DNA of 64,000 nucleotides from Xanthomonas campestris pv. phormiicola (GCA_025666215.1 CP102593.1:4043001-4107000), one strand, 5' to 3'. Shown: positions 1 to 11,477, numbered from the stretch's first letter. The notes: generated by a model not told the origin, from the sequence alone. Numbers and translations: made by a program.

Positions 1-694
1 CCACCATGCGCCGCTCGTCCCAGATCCGCACCACCACGTAGGAACTGCCGATCTCCTCGATGCGGCCCCACTCGCCTTCGACGATGACCACGTCGTCGAG
101 CCGGATCGGCTGGGTCAGGGCGATCTGCAGGCCGGCGATCAGGTTGCCGAACACCGGCTTGGCGGCGATGCCGGCGACCAGGCCGATGATGCCGGCCGAG
201 GCCAGCAGCGTGGTGCCGATCTGCCGCACCGCGGGGAAGGTGAGCAGCACGACCGAAACGCCGAGCAGGACGATCGTGCCCATCGCCACCCGCGTCAGCA
301 CCCGGGTCTGGGTCTGGATGCGCCGCGCGGCGAGGTTGTCGGCCACTTCGATCGGATAGCTGCGCAGGATCGCCGCTTCCAGCGCGGCGACGCCGCGGAC
401 CAACAGCCAGGTCACGCAACCGATGATGCCGATGTGCAGCAGACGCTGCAGGTCGGTCAACGCGCGCTCGTCCAGCGGCGTGGATTCCAGTGCGAAGCTG
501 AGCATCAGCATCGGCAGCAGGAAGGCCATCGGCACGCTGACCACGCGGACGATGCGCGCGCGCCGGTAGTCGCGCCCGCGCATGCGCTGCGCGATGCGCA
601 ACAACAGCCACCAGGCGAGGAAGCCGAGCACTACCGCGGCGCCGATCGGCAGCGTGTAAGCGCGCCACGGGATCCAGTCGAGATCCAGGTTCAA
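1..694 (-). CDS. Mechanosensitive ion channel, MscS family (C-terminus cut by window edge)
   Basis: The reading frame runs off the left edge, leaving about 231 N-terminal codons. It starts at a TTG (692-694) preceded by an AAGGAG ribosome site about seven bases upstream; no better ATG is available. The protein begins MNLDLDWIPW and shows several hydrophobic segments. Then comes the pore-lining helix and start of the beta domain typical of MscS proteins: a Gly/Ala-rich stretch (GIIGLVAGIAAKPVFGN), then QPIRLDDVV and EIGSSYVVVRIWDERR. Family members gate in response to membrane tension and release solutes on osmotic downshock. The long N-terminal part resembles YnaI/YbiO-like members more than minimal MscS. 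The C-terminal cytoplasmic domain is not visible. Confidence 0.9.
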   Translation of the reverse strand, partial: MNLDLDWIPWRAYTLPIGAAVVLGFLAWWLLLRIAQRMRGRDYRRARIVRVVSVPMAFLLPMLMLSFALESTPLDERALTDLQRLLHIGIIGCVTWLLVRGVAALEAAILRSYPIEVADNLAARRIQTQTRVLTRVAMGTIVLLGVSVVLLTFPAVRQIGTTLLASAGIIGLVAGIAAKPVFGNLIAGLQIALTQPIRLDDVVIVEGEWGRIEEIGSSYVVVRIWDERRMV

Positions 695-1191
695 GATGCG
701 CTCCTTGAAGGGGGGAGGAGTCGCGACAGTGTGGCAAAGCAGGCATGAGCGCAGTGTCGAGCGCTGCGCCGCGGCACGAATCGCGGCGCCATCGCCAGGC
801 GTGCGCACGGCGCACATCCGCGACAGGCGCATCGCGGGCGAGCGGCGCCCCGTTCCTGGCGCAGTCCATGACCGGTGTGCGCGATTGCAGCGTGCGCGGC
901 TCCTGAGCGGCGACAAGCAACTCGCCAACGGCCCGCAGCCGCCGCTGCGGATGATGCGTCCTCAGTTACGTCCGAAGCTGGATGCGGCAGACGCGGCGCC
1001 TGCCAAGACCCGAGGCGCCGACATCGCCAACCAGCCCCCCAACGCAGGCCGCGACACGCGCGCCGCGGCTGCATTCGCGGTGTCGGATATCGACGACTTC
1101 AAGCACGCCGACGAACGCCATCGCCACGACATCGGCACCTGGCGCACGCAGCGCACCAGCAAGCGCGCTGCAGGGCCAAGGGAGCGCGCCG
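695..1191. other. Intergenic region, 497 bp, no supported gene
   Basis: This lies between the stop of the class II DAHP synthase gene and the start of the MscS gene, both on the minus strand. Open frames here encode Arg/Ala-rich low-complexity proteins without ribosome sites or recognisable motifs, as expected from random high-GC sequence. I see no tRNA, repeat or convincing terminator. Confidence 0.6.
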
Positions 1192-2589
<1,398 letters not shown>

Positions 2590-2762
2590 GAAAGGACTCC
2601 TTGGCAGCCTGCGATGTTCGCAGAGCCTGGCCGCGACGCAAAGCACTGCGTGACGCGGTTGCGCAGCCGTGGCCGCAGCAGCGTGAAGCACATGAACGGC
2701 AGGCAAAGCGCACATGCCAGGCATGACTTCCGGCCTACGCCAACGCCACCGCGAAAGCAGAA

Positions 2763-2777
2763 TGTTATTACATAACA
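2763..2777 (+). promoter_or_regulatory. Zur-box-like palindrome upstream of the TonB receptor
   Basis: A 15-bp interrupted palindrome, TGTTAT-TAC-ATAACA, has perfect six-base arms and sits 38 bp before the receptor ATG. It matches the core of the gammaproteobacterial Zur operator (TGTTATA-N-TATAACA) at 12 of the 14 defined positions, differing only in the two bases next to the centre. It does not resemble a Fur box. I infer zinc-dependent repression of the downstream receptor. Confidence 0.55.
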
Positions 2778-2814
2778 AATCTTTTCCTTCCCCTCCCCAG
2801 GTCTCGCCTACGCC

Positions 2815-4950
2815 ATGACGCCCCGCCCCCTCTCCGCCGCCATCGCCCTCGTCCTGCTGGCCGCGCCCGGCCTCGCCTTCGCCGCCGATGCGGCTAGCGC
2901 CGACACCGGTCCCGAACGCACCACCGACCTGGATGCGGTCACCGTCACCGCCAGGCTGGAAGCGGCGCGCAACGCGCTGTCGCCGGACATCGGCAGCAGC
3001 CAGTACGCGATCACCGCCGAGGACATCGAGCGGCTGCCGCTGGGCGCCTCCACCCCGCTCAACCAGGTGCTGCTGCAGGCGCCGGGCGTGGTCCAGGATT
3101 CCTACGGCGGCATCCACGTGCGCGGCGACCACGCCAACCTGCAGTACCGCATCAATGGCGTGCTGATCCCCGAGTCCATCTCCGGCTTCGGCCAGAGCCT
3201 GGATCCGCGTACGATCAAGAGCATCAAGCTGCTCGATGGCGCGCTGCCGGCGCAGTTCGGCGACCGCACCGCGGCAGTGGTGGACATCACCACCAAGAGC
3301 GGCGTGGAACTGGGCAACGGCGGCAGCGTCGGCATCACCGGCGGCTCCTACGGCACGCTCAATCCGAACGCCTCCTGGTGGGGCAGCAGCGGCCGCTGGA
3401 GCTGGTTCGTCACCGGCGACTACGAGCAGAACAAGCTCGGCCTGGAGAACCCGGTCAACAGCCGCGACCCCGAGCACGACAAGACCCATCAGGGCAAAGG
3501 CTTCGCCGACCTCAGCTACCTGATCGACGAGAACACCCGGCTCAGCCTGCTGGTCGGCTATGCCAACAACCGCTTCCAGATCCCGAACAATCCGGGGCAG
3601 ACGCCGGCGTACGACTACCTGGGCACCACCGATTTCGATTCGTCCAAGCTCGACGAGAACCAGCGCGAGAACACCCGCTTCGGCACGCTGGTGCTGCAGG
3701 GTTCGCTCGGTGCCACCAGCTACCAGCTGTCGGCCGGGCAGCGCTACAGCAGCGTGGCGTTCTCGCCCGACGTCGCCGGCGACCTGATCTTCAACGGCGT
3801 CGCCTCGCAGGTGGACCGCAGCAACCGCGCCAACACGGTGCAGGCCGACTTCTCCACGCCGCTCGGCGACGCGCACACGCTGCGCTACGGCGTGTACGGC
3901 AACTTCGAGCATGCCGTGGCCAGCAACAACTCCTATGTGTTCCCGGCCGATGCCGACGGCAACCAGACCAGCAACGTGCCGGTCTTCATCCCCGACGCCA
4001 GCCGCTTCCATGCCAGCACCTACGCGCTGTATCTGCAGGACGAATGGAAGATCGGCGACGCCTGGACCGTGAACTACGGCGTGCGCGGCGACCGCTACAA
4101 GGCGTTCGGCACCACCGAAGGCCAGCTCAGCCCGCGCCTGGGCGTGGTCTGGCAGGCCAGCGCCGACACCACCGTGCACGCCGGCTATGCGCGCTACTTC
4201 ACCCCGCCGGCCAGCGAACTGATCTCCACCAGCGACATCGCCCTGTACGACGGCACCACCAACCAGCAGTCCACTGCCGGCGGCGCGACCACGCCGCTGA
4301 GTGAGCGCAGCGACTATTACGACCTGGGCATCTCGCAGGTGGTCAACGAACACCTGACCCTGGGCCTGGACACCTACTACCGCAAGGCCGACCGCCTGCA
4401 GGACGAAGGCCAGTTCGGCGCCGCCTATGTGTATTCCACCTTCAACTACCGCTACGGCCGCATCCGCGGCGCGGAGTTCAGCGCCGACTACAGCAACGGA
4501 CCGGTCACCGCCTACTTCAACGTCGCCTACAGCAAGGCGATGGGCAAGCGGGTCATGACCAGTCTGTACAACTTCGATCCGGACGCGCTGGCCTATGCCT
4601 ACGACAACTGGATCCACCTGGACCACGACCAGAAGTTCACCTCCTCCGGCGGCATCAGCTACGCGATCGCCGACGACAGCCGGATCGGCGCCAACTACCT
4701 GTTCGGCAGCGGCCTGCGCACCGATACCGACACCGTGCCCAACGGCGCCGAGCTGCCCTCGTACTTCCAGCTGAACCTCAGCGCCGGACACGACTTCGCG
4801 CTCAGCGCGCATCCGCTGCACGCGCAAGTGGCGGTGCTCAACGTGCTCGATCGCGCCTACCAGCTGCGCGACGGCGGCGGCATCGGCGTGTTCGCCCCGC
4901 AATGGGCGCCGCGTCGCGGCGTGTACCTGAGCCTGCAGCAGGATTTCTGA
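2815..4950 (+). CDS. TonB-dependent outer-membrane receptor, candidate zinc transporter
   Basis: This 711-residue protein has a signal peptide (cleavage likely after residue 23, AFA-AD), a TonB box near residues 39-46 (LDAVTVTA), a plug domain (about 55-165, with QVLLQAPGVVQDSYGG and VRGDHANLQYRINGV) and a 22-strand barrel ending in Phe, as outer-membrane proteins do. Such receptors import scarce ligands using TonB-ExbBD energy. The ligand is not obvious from the protein, although His-containing loops occur (for example RDPEHDKTHQG). The Zur-like palindrome upstream suggests zinc. The gene is monocistronic, diverging from DAHP synthase. No tonB or periplasmic partner is in the window. The start ATG has only a weak ribosome site (CAGG). 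Confidence 0.9.
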   Translation: MTPRPLSAAIALVLLAAPGLAFAADAASADTGPERTTDLDAVTVTARLEAARNALSPDIGSSQYAITAEDIERLPLGASTPLNQVLLQAPGVVQDSYGGIHVRGDHANLQYRINGVLIPESISGFGQSLDPRTIKSIKLLDGALPAQFGDRTAAVVDITTKSGVELGNGGSVGITGGSYGTLNPNASWWGSSGRWSWFVTGDYEQNKLGLENPVNSRDPEHDKTHQGKGFADLSYLIDENTRLSLLVGYANNRFQIPNNPGQTPAYDYLGTTDFDSSKLDENQRENTRFGTLVLQGSLGATSYQLSAGQRYSSVAFSPDVAGDLIFNGVASQVDRSNRANTVQADFSTPLGDAHTLRYGVYGNFEHAVASNNSYVFPADADGNQTSNVPVFIPDASRFHASTYALYLQDEWKIGDAWTVNYGVRGDRYKAFGTTEGQLSPRLGVVWQASADTTVHAGYARYFTPPASELISTSDIALYDGTTNQQSTAGGATTPLSERSDYYDLGISQVVNEHLTLGLDTYYRKADRLQDEGQFGAAYVYSTFNYRYGRIRGAEFSADYSNGPVTAYFNVAYSKAMGKRVMTSLYNFDPDALAYAYDNWIHLDHDQKFTSSGGISYAIADDSRIGANYLFGSGLRTDTDTVPNGAELPSYFQLNLSAGHDFALSAHPLHAQVAVLNVLDRAYQLRDGGGIGVFAPQWAPRRGVYLSLQQDF

Positions 4951-5132
4951 GGCCGGTGCGCAGCCAGGCTGCGCCCGCAGGACGGGCCGGCCTGGATGCG
5001 GGGAGAACAGAGGTACTGCACAGCTGTCGCTTGCGGGCGAAAGCCAGTTCAAGTCACGAACCAGGCGCGACGGCGCGCCAAGCCGAAATCCGCCGGCCAT
5101 TCCCGCCCATGAATTCGCAACACACGCTGTGT

Positions 5133-5200
5133 TGTGGGAGCGACTTCAGTCGCGACGGGCCTTATCGGTAACGCCTGTCGCGACTGAAGTCGCTCCCACA
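5133..5200. repeat. REP-like inverted repeat, copy 1
   Basis: Two perfect 24-bp arms (5133-5156 and 5177-5200) beginning TGTGGGAGCGAC face each other across a 20-bp spacer. The repeat lies in the 339-bp gap between the convergent TonB-receptor and dsbB genes, where no gene is visible, and could act as a bidirectional terminator or transcript stabiliser. A diverged copy lies at 54147-54213. Confidence 0.85.
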
Positions 5201-5289
5201 GGGGGCGTCGCCCCGGCCCGATTCCGCTGAAGGCGGACAGCGCTGCCGCCTTTGCCGCGTCGCGGGGCCAGCGCGGCGTCCGGCCGCTG

Positions 5290-5802
5290 TCAGTGCAGCG
5301 ACCGCCGCCGGGCCTTGAACCCGGCATACAGCGCGAACAGCGCCAGCGCCACGAAGCAGATCAGGCACCACATCGGCATCGACAGGCCGAGAAAACGCCA
5401 GTCGATGTTGCCGCAGTCGCCGGTGCCGGTCAGCACGCGGCGCAGGACTTCGAACGGCCCCAGCGTCTCGCGCAGGAAGCTCAGCGGTGGACCGCAGGAA
5501 GCCATCGGATCGGGAAACAACTGCACCGACACGTGCTTGGTGGAAATGCCGGCGCCGATGGCCGCGGCCAGGAACGCCAGCACGCCATAGACCTTGCGTC
5601 CGCCGCTGCGTGCCGGTCCGTGCAAGGCGCCCAGCAGGAACAGCAGGCCCAGCGCGGCGAACGCGATGCGCTGGAAGATGCACAGCGGACAGGGCTCGAT
5701 GCCGAGCTGCAGCTGCACGTAGATCGCATAGCCCAGCAGCCCGGCACAGATCAGAAAACCGAACAGGAACTGCGCGCGGAAACTCCAGCGTAACGGGTTC
5801 AT
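5290..5802 (-). CDS. dsbB: Disulfide bond formation protein B
   Basis: The 170-residue inner-membrane protein reoxidises DsbA and passes electrons to quinone. It carries the two essential cysteine pairs: Cys38-Pro-Leu-Cys41 in the first periplasmic loop (GIEPCPLCIFQR) and Cys103/Cys130 in the second (ASCGPP and GTGDCGNIDW). Four hydrophobic helices surround them, matching the family topology and length. It starts MNPLRWSFRAQF at an ATG and appears monocistronic. No dsbA is nearby. Confidence 0.96.
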   Translation of the reverse strand: MNPLRWSFRAQFLFGFLICAGLLGYAIYVQLQLGIEPCPLCIFQRIAFAALGLLFLLGALHGPARSGGRKVYGVLAFLAAAIGAGISTKHVSVQLFPDPMASCGPPLSFLRETLGPFEVLRRVLTGTGDCGNIDWRFLGLSMPMWCLICFVALALFALYAGFKARRRSLH

Positions 5803-5934
5803 CGGATCGGGCTCACATGAACGATCCGCGCATTATCCGCCATCGCCCGCCTCGCCACCATGTGCCGTGCGTCGGCGCGCCCAGCGGGTCTGGCGGTGGG
5901 CTCCTGGGCGCGGCCAGAACCGCCGCCGCAGACG

Positions 5935-5960
5935 CAAAAAAGCCCGGACATGCCGGGCTT
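5935..5960 (-). terminator. Rho-independent terminator after rplQ
   Basis: A seven-base-pair GC-rich stem (5941-5947 with 5953-5959) and five-base loop are followed on the minus strand by a run of six U. It lies 26 bp beyond the rplQ stop, so it closes the alpha operon and with it the long ribosomal block. Confidence 0.9.
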
Positions 5961-5985
5961 CCTGCTGACGCGGTGCGGGCCGGAG

Positions 5986-6372
5986 TTACTCGGCCACTTC
6001 CTCGGCGATCGCGGTCGGGCGATCGACCAGCTCGACGTACGCCATCGGCGCGTTGTCGCCGGCGCGGAAGCCGCACTTGAGGATGCGCAGGTAGCCGCCC
6101 GGACGCGACTGGTAACGCGGGCCCAGCTCGACGAACAGCTTGCCCACCGCTTCCTTGTCGCGCAGGCGCGAGAAGGCCAGGCGGCGATTGGCGACGCCAT
6201 CGACCTTGGCGATGGTGATCAGCGGCTCGGCGACGCGACGCAGCTCCTTGGCCTTCGGCAGGGTAGTCTTGATCAGCTCGTGCTTGAACAGCGAGGCCGC
6301 CATGTTGGAGAACATCGCCTGGCGATGGGCGCTGGTGCGGTTGAACTTGCGGCCGGATTTCTGGTGACGCAT
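5986..6372 (-). CDS. rplQ: 50S ribosomal protein L17
   Basis: This 128-residue protein of the large subunit begins [17 protein letters not shown], the canonical bacterial L17 start, so the ATG at 6370-6372 is preferred over longer upstream frames. It ends with an acidic tail (AIAEEVAE). L17 lies near the peptide exit tunnel. It is the last gene of the alpha operon, 294 bp after rpoA, and is followed directly by a strong terminator. The spacer to rpoA is longer than in enteric bacteria and holds a hairpin at 6630-6654. Confidence 0.98.
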   Translation of the reverse strand: MRHQKSGRKFNRTSAHRQAMFSNMAASLFKHELIKTTLPKAKELRRVAEPLITIAKVDGVANRRLAFSRLRDKEAVGKLFVELGPRYQSRPGGYLRILKCGFRAGDNAPMAYVELVDRPTAIAEEVAE

Positions 6373-6629
6373 GGTCTTGGTTCCTATGGAAAGTTGAAAC
6401 TGCTGGAGATCGCTGTCGCCGTCCTGGCGTTGAACAATGGACTGCGGATGGTCCGAGCCGGCCGTCCCTGACCGGACAACGCCGCGGGCTTGAAGACCCG
6501 TCGGCGTAGTTGTGCAACTGATGCGGCGCGAGGCGCCGCGAAGGCGCCCCTGCGTCCATCCCTGGCGGTATTGCCTGGGCTCCGCAGAGCCCGGCCCGGC
6601 CATCCATGACCGGACATGCGTCCGTCCGT

Positions 6630-6654
6630 GGCCGATGCCGGTGCGGCATCGGCC
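6630..6654 (-). other. Ten-bp hairpin just after rpoA
   Basis: Perfect ten-base arms (GGCCGATGCC and its complement) with a five-base loop lie 12 bp beyond the rpoA stop. No U run follows, so this is more likely an RNA-stabilising or processing element than a terminator. Confidence 0.6.
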
Positions 6655-6666
6655 AGCTGCGGCTGC

Positions 6667-7665
6667 TTAGCCGAGCATGCCGTGCTGGGCAACACCGGCC
6701 GGCGGCCAGTTCTCCAGCTTCATGCCGAGCGACAGGCCACGCTGGGCCAGCACTTCCTTGATCTCGGTCAGCGACTTCTTGCCGAGGTTCGGGGTCTTGA
6801 GCAGCTCCACTTCGGTCTTCTGGATCAGATCGCCGATGTAGTAGATGCTCTCGGCCTTCAGGCAGTTGGCCGAACGCACGGTCAGTTCCAGATCGTCGAT
6901 CGGACGCAGCAGCACCGGATCCACGCCGTTGCTGGCCGGCTTGGCCGCGCCACGGTCGCGATGGGTGAAGTCGCCGAACACCGACAGCTGATCGCTGAGG
7001 ATGTCGGCGGCGGTGCGCACGGCTTCCTCGGCATCGATCGTGCCGTTGGTCTCGATGTCCAGGACCAGCTTGTCCAGGTCGGTGCGCTGCTCGACGCGCG
7101 CCGATTCGACCGCGTAGGCGACGCGACGCACGGGCGAGAACGACGCATCCAGGACCAGGCGGCCGATGGTGCGGGTTTCTTCGTCCGGACGGCGACGCGC
7201 GGCGGCCGGCTGGTAGCCGAAGCCACGCTCGATCTTCAGACGCATGTTGATCGCCATGTCCTTGGTCAGGTGGCAGATCACGTGGTCGTTGTTGAGGATC
7301 TCGACGTTGTGGTCGGTCTTGATGTCGGCGGCAGTGACCGTACCCGGACCCTGCTTGGACAGCGACAGCGTGGCGCTATCGCCGGTGTGCATGCGGATGG
7401 CCACGTCCTTGAGGTTGAGCAGGACTTCCAACACGTCCTCCTGCAGCCCTTCGACCGTGGTGTACTCGTGCAGCACGCCGTCGATCTCGACTTCAGTGAT
7501 CGCGTAGCCGGGGATCGAGGAAAGCAGCACGCGACGCAGGGCATTGCCCAGCGTGTGCCCATACCCGCGCTCCAAGGGCTCGATTACGACCTTGGCGCGG
7601 TTGTCGGTAAGGCGTTCGATCTGCGGCCCACGGGGGCGCAGAACCTGGTTGGCGGTAACCGTCAT
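6667..7665 (-). CDS. rpoA: DNA-directed RNA polymerase subunit alpha
   Basis: The 332-residue alpha subunit nucleates RNA polymerase assembly and contacts activators and UP elements. The N-terminal dimerisation domain (to about residue 230) contains [22 protein letters not shown]. The C-terminal DNA-binding domain (about 245-320) contains [14 protein letters not shown] and [16 protein letters not shown]. It starts at [11 protein letters not shown], 50 bp after rpsD, and is followed by rplQ. Nothing is unusual in motif content or length. Confidence 0.98.
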   Translation of the reverse strand: MTVTANQVLRPRGPQIERLTDNRAKVVIEPLERGYGHTLGNALRRVLLSSIPGYAITEVEIDGVLHEYTTVEGLQEDVLEVLLNLKDVAIRMHTGDSATLSLSKQGPGTVTAADIKTDHNVEILNNDHVICHLTKDMAINMRLKIERGFGYQPAAARRRPDEETRTIGRLVLDASFSPVRRVAYAVESARVEQRTDLDKLVLDIETNGTIDAEEAVRTAADILSDQLSVFGDFTHRDRGAAKPASNGVDPVLLRPIDDLELTVRSANCLKAESIYYIGDLIQKTEVELLKTPNLGKKSLTEIKEVLAQRGLSLGMKLENWPPAGVAQHGMLG

Positions 7666-7715
7666 GTTGCGGGTTCTCCTGACGAGCCTCCGTTGCCGGA
7701 GGCTCTCCAATGTGA

Positions 7716-8345
7716 TTACTTCGAATACAACTCGACGATCAGCGCTTCGTTGATGTCGGCAGGCAGGTCCGCACGATCCGGCACGGCCTTGAAGATGCCG
7801 CTGAACTTCTTCGAATCGACCTCGACCCAGGACGGGTTCAGGTCGTGCGTTTCGGCAACGGTCAGCGCTTCCTGCACGCGAAGCTGCTTCTGGGCCTTTT
7901 CCGACAGGGCGATCGCGTCGCCGGCCTTGACCTGGTACGAGGCCAGGTTCACCGACTTGCCGTTGACCAGCACGCCACGGTGCGACACCAGCTGGCGCGC
8001 GGCCGGACGGGTGACGGCGAAGCCCATGCGGTAGACGACGTTGTCCAGGCGGGTTTCCAGCAGCTGCAGCAGGTTCTCGCCGGTGTTGCCCTTCTTGGTC
8101 GAGGCCTTCTTGTAGTAGTTGCGGAACTGACGCTCCAGCAGACCGTAGATACGCTTGACCTTCTGCTTCTCGCGCAGCTGGGTGGCGTAGTCGGACAGCT
8201 TGCCCTTGCGGGCGGTCGCGCCGTGCTGGCCGGGCTTCTGCTCCAGCTTGCACTTGGAGTCCAGCGCACGCGCCGGGCTCTTGAGGGAAAGATCGGCGCC
8301 TTCACGGCGCGCGAGCTTACAGGTAGGACCGATATAACGAGCCAT
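7716..8345 (-). CDS. rpsD: 30S ribosomal protein S4
   Basis: The 209-residue S4 binds 16S rRNA early in assembly and guards decoding accuracy. It begins [16 protein letters not shown] and contains the S4 RNA-binding domain around residues 98-160 ([22 protein letters not shown]). Only Cys9 and Cys32 remain of the zinc-knuckle cysteines seen in some bacteria, so this is the zinc-free form. In enterics S4 represses the alpha operon; the 339-bp leader before rpsM is where such control would act here. Confidence 0.98.
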   Translation of the reverse strand: MARYIGPTCKLARREGADLSLKSPARALDSKCKLEQKPGQHGATARKGKLSDYATQLREKQKVKRIYGLLERQFRNYYKKASTKKGNTGENLLQLLETRLDNVVYRMGFAVTRPAARQLVSHRGVLVNGKSVNLASYQVKAGDAIALSEKAQKQLRVQEALTVAETHDLNPSWVEVDSKKFSGIFKAVPDRADLPADINEALIVELYSK

Positions 8346-8359
8346 TTCTTATCGCTCCT

Positions 8360-8752
8360 TTAGACGCGACGCTTTTTCGGCGGACGGCACCCGTTGTGCG
8401 GGATGGGCGTCACGTCGATGATGTTGGTGATCTTGTATCCGACGTTGTTCAACGAACGGACGGCGGACTCGCGACCCGGACCCGGGCCCTTGATGCGCAC
8501 TTCCAGCGACTTCACGCCGTAGTCGAGCGCCGCGCGCCCGGCCTTCTCGGCGGCCACCTGCGCCGCGAACGGCGTGGACTTGCGCGAACCGCGGAAACCA
8601 GCGCCACCGGAGGTCGCCCAGGACAATGCATTGCCCTGACGGTCGGTGATGGTCACGATGGTGTTGTTGAACGAAGCGTGGACGTGGGCGACGCCGTCGG
8701 TGACGACGCGCTTGATCTTCTTCTTGGTTTTTGATGCTGCGGGCTTAGCCAT
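8360..8752 (-). CDS. rpsK: 30S ribosomal protein S11
   Basis: The 130-residue protein of the 30S platform begins [15 protein letters not shown] and carries [26 protein letters not shown] and the C-terminal [16 protein letters not shown] that contacts 16S rRNA near the mRNA exit. It is spaced 14 bp before rpsD and 9 bp after rpsM. The Asn-Gly of PHNGCR is the isoaspartate site known in E. coli S11. Confidence 0.98.
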   Translation of the reverse strand: MAKPAASKTKKKIKRVVTDGVAHVHASFNNTIVTITDRQGNALSWATSGGAGFRGSRKSTPFAAQVAAEKAGRAALDYGVKSLEVRIKGPGPGRESAVRSLNNVGYKITNIIDVTPIPHNGCRPPKKRRV

Positions 8753-8761
8753 GTCTGTCCC

Positions 8762-9118
8762 TTACTTCCTGATCGCCTTGCGCGGGCCCTTGCGGGTGCG
8801 GGCGTTGGTGCGGGTGCGCTGACCACGCAGCGGCAGGCCACGACGATGACGCAGGCCGCGGTAGCAGCCCAGGTCCATCAGACGCTTGATGGCGATGCCC
8901 ACTTCGCGACGCAGGTCGCCTTCGACGATGTACTTGCCGACTTCGAGGCGCAGGCGCTCGATTTCCGGCTCGGACAGGTCACGGATCTTGGTGGTCGAGG
9001 TCACGCCTGCGGCTTCGCAGACCTTCTTCGAACGGGTACGGCCGATGCCGAAAATGCTTTGCAACCCGACCCAGACGTGCTTCTGGGCTGGCAGGTTGAC
9101 GCCTGCAATACGCGCCAT
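8762..9118 (-). CDS. rpsM: 30S ribosomal protein S13
   Basis: The 118-residue protein of the 30S head contacts the 50S subunit and P-site tRNA. The start chosen is the ATG of [20 protein letters not shown], which is the conserved family N-terminus; a longer frame adds 13 unconserved residues. The basic tail ([17 protein letters not shown]) is typical. It is the first gene of the alpha operon and has a 339-bp upstream spacer. Confidence 0.98.
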   Translation of the reverse strand: MARIAGVNLPAQKHVWVGLQSIFGIGRTRSKKVCEAAGVTSTTKIRDLSEPEIERLRLEVGKYIVEGDLRREVGIAIKRLMDLGCYRGLRHRRGLPLRGQRTRTNARTRKGPRKAIRK

Positions 9119-9457
9119 GACGCGGTTCTCCAACTGAGTGATGGCCCGACGGCGCACTGCGGCGCCATCCGGCAGGATGGATCAAAAAGTGAACTTGTAA
9201 GTCTAGCAAGGTCTCGGGTTACATGGAAGCCCGTGGAACCTTTCGGTTTCGCAGGCCCGGCATGGGGAGTGTGCCCATGCTCCGGCGCCGGACGTCGTTG
9301 ACCAGGGTGAGGATCCACCTCGGCCGCCCGCGCTACTCCAGCGCAGGACCACCACGTCGCACCCACGCACGAGACCGCTGCATGGGCCGCCCTTCAAGTC
9401 GGAAGACTGCGCCCGGGAACCGGGGCGTCTTCGCGGAAGGAAGTCAAATTATAGCAA
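9119..9457 (-). other. Alpha-operon leader region between secY and rpsM, no rpmJ
   Basis: In enterics rpmJ sits here; no L36-like frame is present on either strand. The spacer holds a bulged hairpin at 9402-9432 just after secY (GAAGAC arms around a GC core, no U run) and a promoter-like pair described separately. The last part could form the S4-binding leader, but I cannot verify a pseudoknot by eye. Confidence 0.6.
9181..9209 (-). promoter_or_regulatory. Possible promoter for rpsM-rpsK-rpsD-rpoA-rplQ
   Basis: On the minus strand TTGCTA (9204-9209) and TTTGAT (9181-9186) are separated by 17 bp. Each matches four of six consensus bases. It would give a leader of about 55 nt before rpsM. Confidence 0.4.
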
Positions 9458-10828
9458 TCAACCGCGGGCGAAACCGCCGCCGCGCGAGCCACCCTTGAGG
9501 TTGGCCTTCTTCAACAGGCTTTCGTACTGGTGCGACATCAGGTGCGCCTGGATCTGCGCGATGAAGTCCATCACCACCACGACCGCGATCAGCAGCGAGG
9601 TGCCGCCGAAGTGGAACGAGGTGCCGAGCTGCGCGCGCATGATTTCCGGCAGCAGGCACACGATCACCAAGTACAGCGAACCGGCGGCGGTCAAGCGGGT
9701 CAGCACGCCGTCGACGTAGTCGGCGGTGGCCTTGCCCGGACGGATACCCGGGATCAGCGCGCCGGACTTCTTCAGGTTGTCCGCGGTTTCCTGCGAGTTG
9801 AACACCAGCGCGGTATAGAAGAACGCGAAACCGATGATCAGCGCGGCGAACACGATCATGTGCACCGGCTCGCCCGGGCCCAGCGCATTGGCGATGCGCT
9901 GCAGCCAGCTGCCGAAGGTGCTGTTGGAGGCGGCCTGGCCCGACCACATCGACAGCGTCGCCGGGAAGGCGAGGATGCTCGAGGCGAAGATCGGCGGAAT
10001 CACGCCGGCCATGTTCAGCTTCAGCGGCAGGAACGAGGTCTGGTTCATGTACGCGTTGCGGCCGCCCTGGCGGCGCGCGTAGTTCACCGTGATCCGCCGT
10101 TGCCCGCGTTCGACGAACACCACGAACAGGGTGAAGGCGAGGATCGTCAGCACGATCAGCAGCAGCGAGATGAAGCTCATGTTGCCGTCGCGGTAGGCTT
10201 CCACGGTCTGGATCGCCGCCGCCGGCAGGCCGGCGACGATGCCGGCGAAGATGATCAGCGACACGCCGTTGCCGATGCCGCGCTCGGTGACCTGCTCGCC
10301 GACCCACATCAGGAAGATGGTGCCGGCGGTCAGCGCGATCACCGCGGTGAGCACGAAGCCCATGCCCGGCGCGTACACGACCGGTGCGCCACCCGGCGCG
10401 GTCTGGTTCTGCAGCGCCAGCGCGATACTGCCGCCCTGCACCACCGCCAGCAGCACCGCGCCGATGCGCGAATATTGGGTGATCTTGCGCCGGCCGGATT
10501 CGCCTTCCTTCTGCATCGCCTTCAGCGACGGGAAGATGTGCGTGGCCAACTGGATCACGATCGACGCCGAGATGTACGGCATCACGTTCAGCGCGAAAAT
10601 GCTGAAACGGTGCAGGGCGCCGCCCGAGAACATGTTGAACATGTCCACGATGCCGCCGCCCTGCGCCTGCATCAGCGCAAGCATGGCTTCGGGATTGACG
10701 CCCGGCACCGGCACATAGCAGCCGATGCGGTAGACGATCAATGCGCCGAGAACGAACAACAGGCGCTGGCGAAGTTCCGTGAACTTGCCAAGCCCGCCGC
10801 CGAGGTTACCCATGCCAGCCTGCGCCAT
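9458..10828 (-). CDS. secY: Protein translocase subunit SecY
   Basis: The 456-residue channel subunit forms the SecYEG pore with SecE (also in this window). It begins [22 protein letters not shown]; a longer frame adds 18 unconserved residues. Ten transmembrane helices can be read, and signature segments include [19 protein letters not shown] and the loop with [20 protein letters not shown]. The ribosome site GGAG overlaps the stop of rplO. The gene keeps its usual place at the end of the spc operon. Confidence 0.98.
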   Translation of the reverse strand: MAQAGMGNLGGGLGKFTELRQRLLFVLGALIVYRIGCYVPVPGVNPEAMLALMQAQGGGIVDMFNMFSGGALHRFSIFALNVMPYISASIVIQLATHIFPSLKAMQKEGESGRRKITQYSRIGAVLLAVVQGGSIALALQNQTAPGGAPVVYAPGMGFVLTAVIALTAGTIFLMWVGEQVTERGIGNGVSLIIFAGIVAGLPAAAIQTVEAYRDGNMSFISLLLIVLTILAFTLFVVFVERGQRRITVNYARRQGGRNAYMNQTSFLPLKLNMAGVIPPIFASSILAFPATLSMWSGQAASNSTFGSWLQRIANALGPGEPVHMIVFAALIIGFAFFYTALVFNSQETADNLKKSGALIPGIRPGKATADYVDGVLTRLTAAGSLYLVIVCLLPEIMRAQLGTSFHFGGTSLLIAVVVVMDFIAQIQAHLMSHQYESLLKKANLKGGSRGGGFARG

Positions 10829-10835
10829 CTGCGTG

Positions 10836-11279
10836 TTACTCCTGCACGCTGCCGCCGGCAGCTTCGATTGCCGCCTTGGCACCGGCGGTCGCGGCGATGC
10901 CCTTGAGCACGAACTTCTTGCTCAGCTCGCCCTTGAGGACGACCTTGGCCTTCTTCGCGGTGCTCGGGACCAGCTTGGCAGCGCGCAGCGCGGCGAAATC
11001 GATCTCGCCTTCCGGCAGGTTGTCGAGCTGGTAGGACAGCACTTCGGCGGTGTCCTTGGCCATCTTGGAACGGAAGCCGATCTTCGGCAGCCGGCGCTGC
11101 ATCGGGGTCTGGCCGCCTTCGAAACCGGCCTTGATCTTGCCGCCGCCCTTGCGTGCGAACGAACCCTTGTGGCCGCGGCCGCAGGTCTTGCCCAGGCCCG
11201 AACCGATACCGCGACCGACGCGGGTGCGCTCGGTCCGCGCGCCTTCGGCGGGCTTCAGATCATTCAGATGCAAAGTCAT
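10836..11279 (-). CDS. rplO: 50S ribosomal protein L15
   Basis: The 147-residue late-assembly protein begins [15 protein letters not shown] and contains the Gly/Lys-rich N-terminal extension ([20 protein letters not shown]) that threads into 23S rRNA. Its stop overlaps the ribosome site of secY, suggesting coupled translation. Only 6 bp separate it from rpmD. Confidence 0.98.
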   Translation of the reverse strand: MTLHLNDLKPAEGARTERTRVGRGIGSGLGKTCGRGHKGSFARKGGGKIKAGFEGGQTPMQRRLPKIGFRSKMAKDTAEVLSYQLDNLPEGEIDFAALRAAKLVPSTAKKAKVVLKGELSKKFVLKGIAATAGAKAAIEAAGGSVQE

Positions 11280-11285
11280 GGTCGC

Positions 11286-11477
11286 TTACTCCTCAACCTG
11301 GACGAGGTACTGAACCTTGTTGATCAGGCCGCGCACCTGCGGGCTGTCCTTCAGTTCACGCACATCGTTGAGCTTGTTCAGGCCCAGCGCACGCACCGAC
11401 AGACGGTGACGCGACTGGGTACCACGAAGGCCGCGCACCAGGCGCACCTTCACCGTCTTGTTGGACGCATTAGCCAT
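11286..11477 (-). CDS. rpmD: 50S ribosomal protein L30
   Basis: This 63-residue protein ([20 protein letters not shown]) matches bacterial L30 in length and in the [18 protein letters not shown] core. It overlaps the end of rpsE by 8 bp and lies 6 bp before rplO, so translation of the three genes is probably coupled. Confidence 0.97.
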   Translation of the reverse strand: MANASNKTVKVRLVRGLRGTQSRHRLSVRALGLNKLNDVRELKDSPQVRGLINKVQYLVQVEE

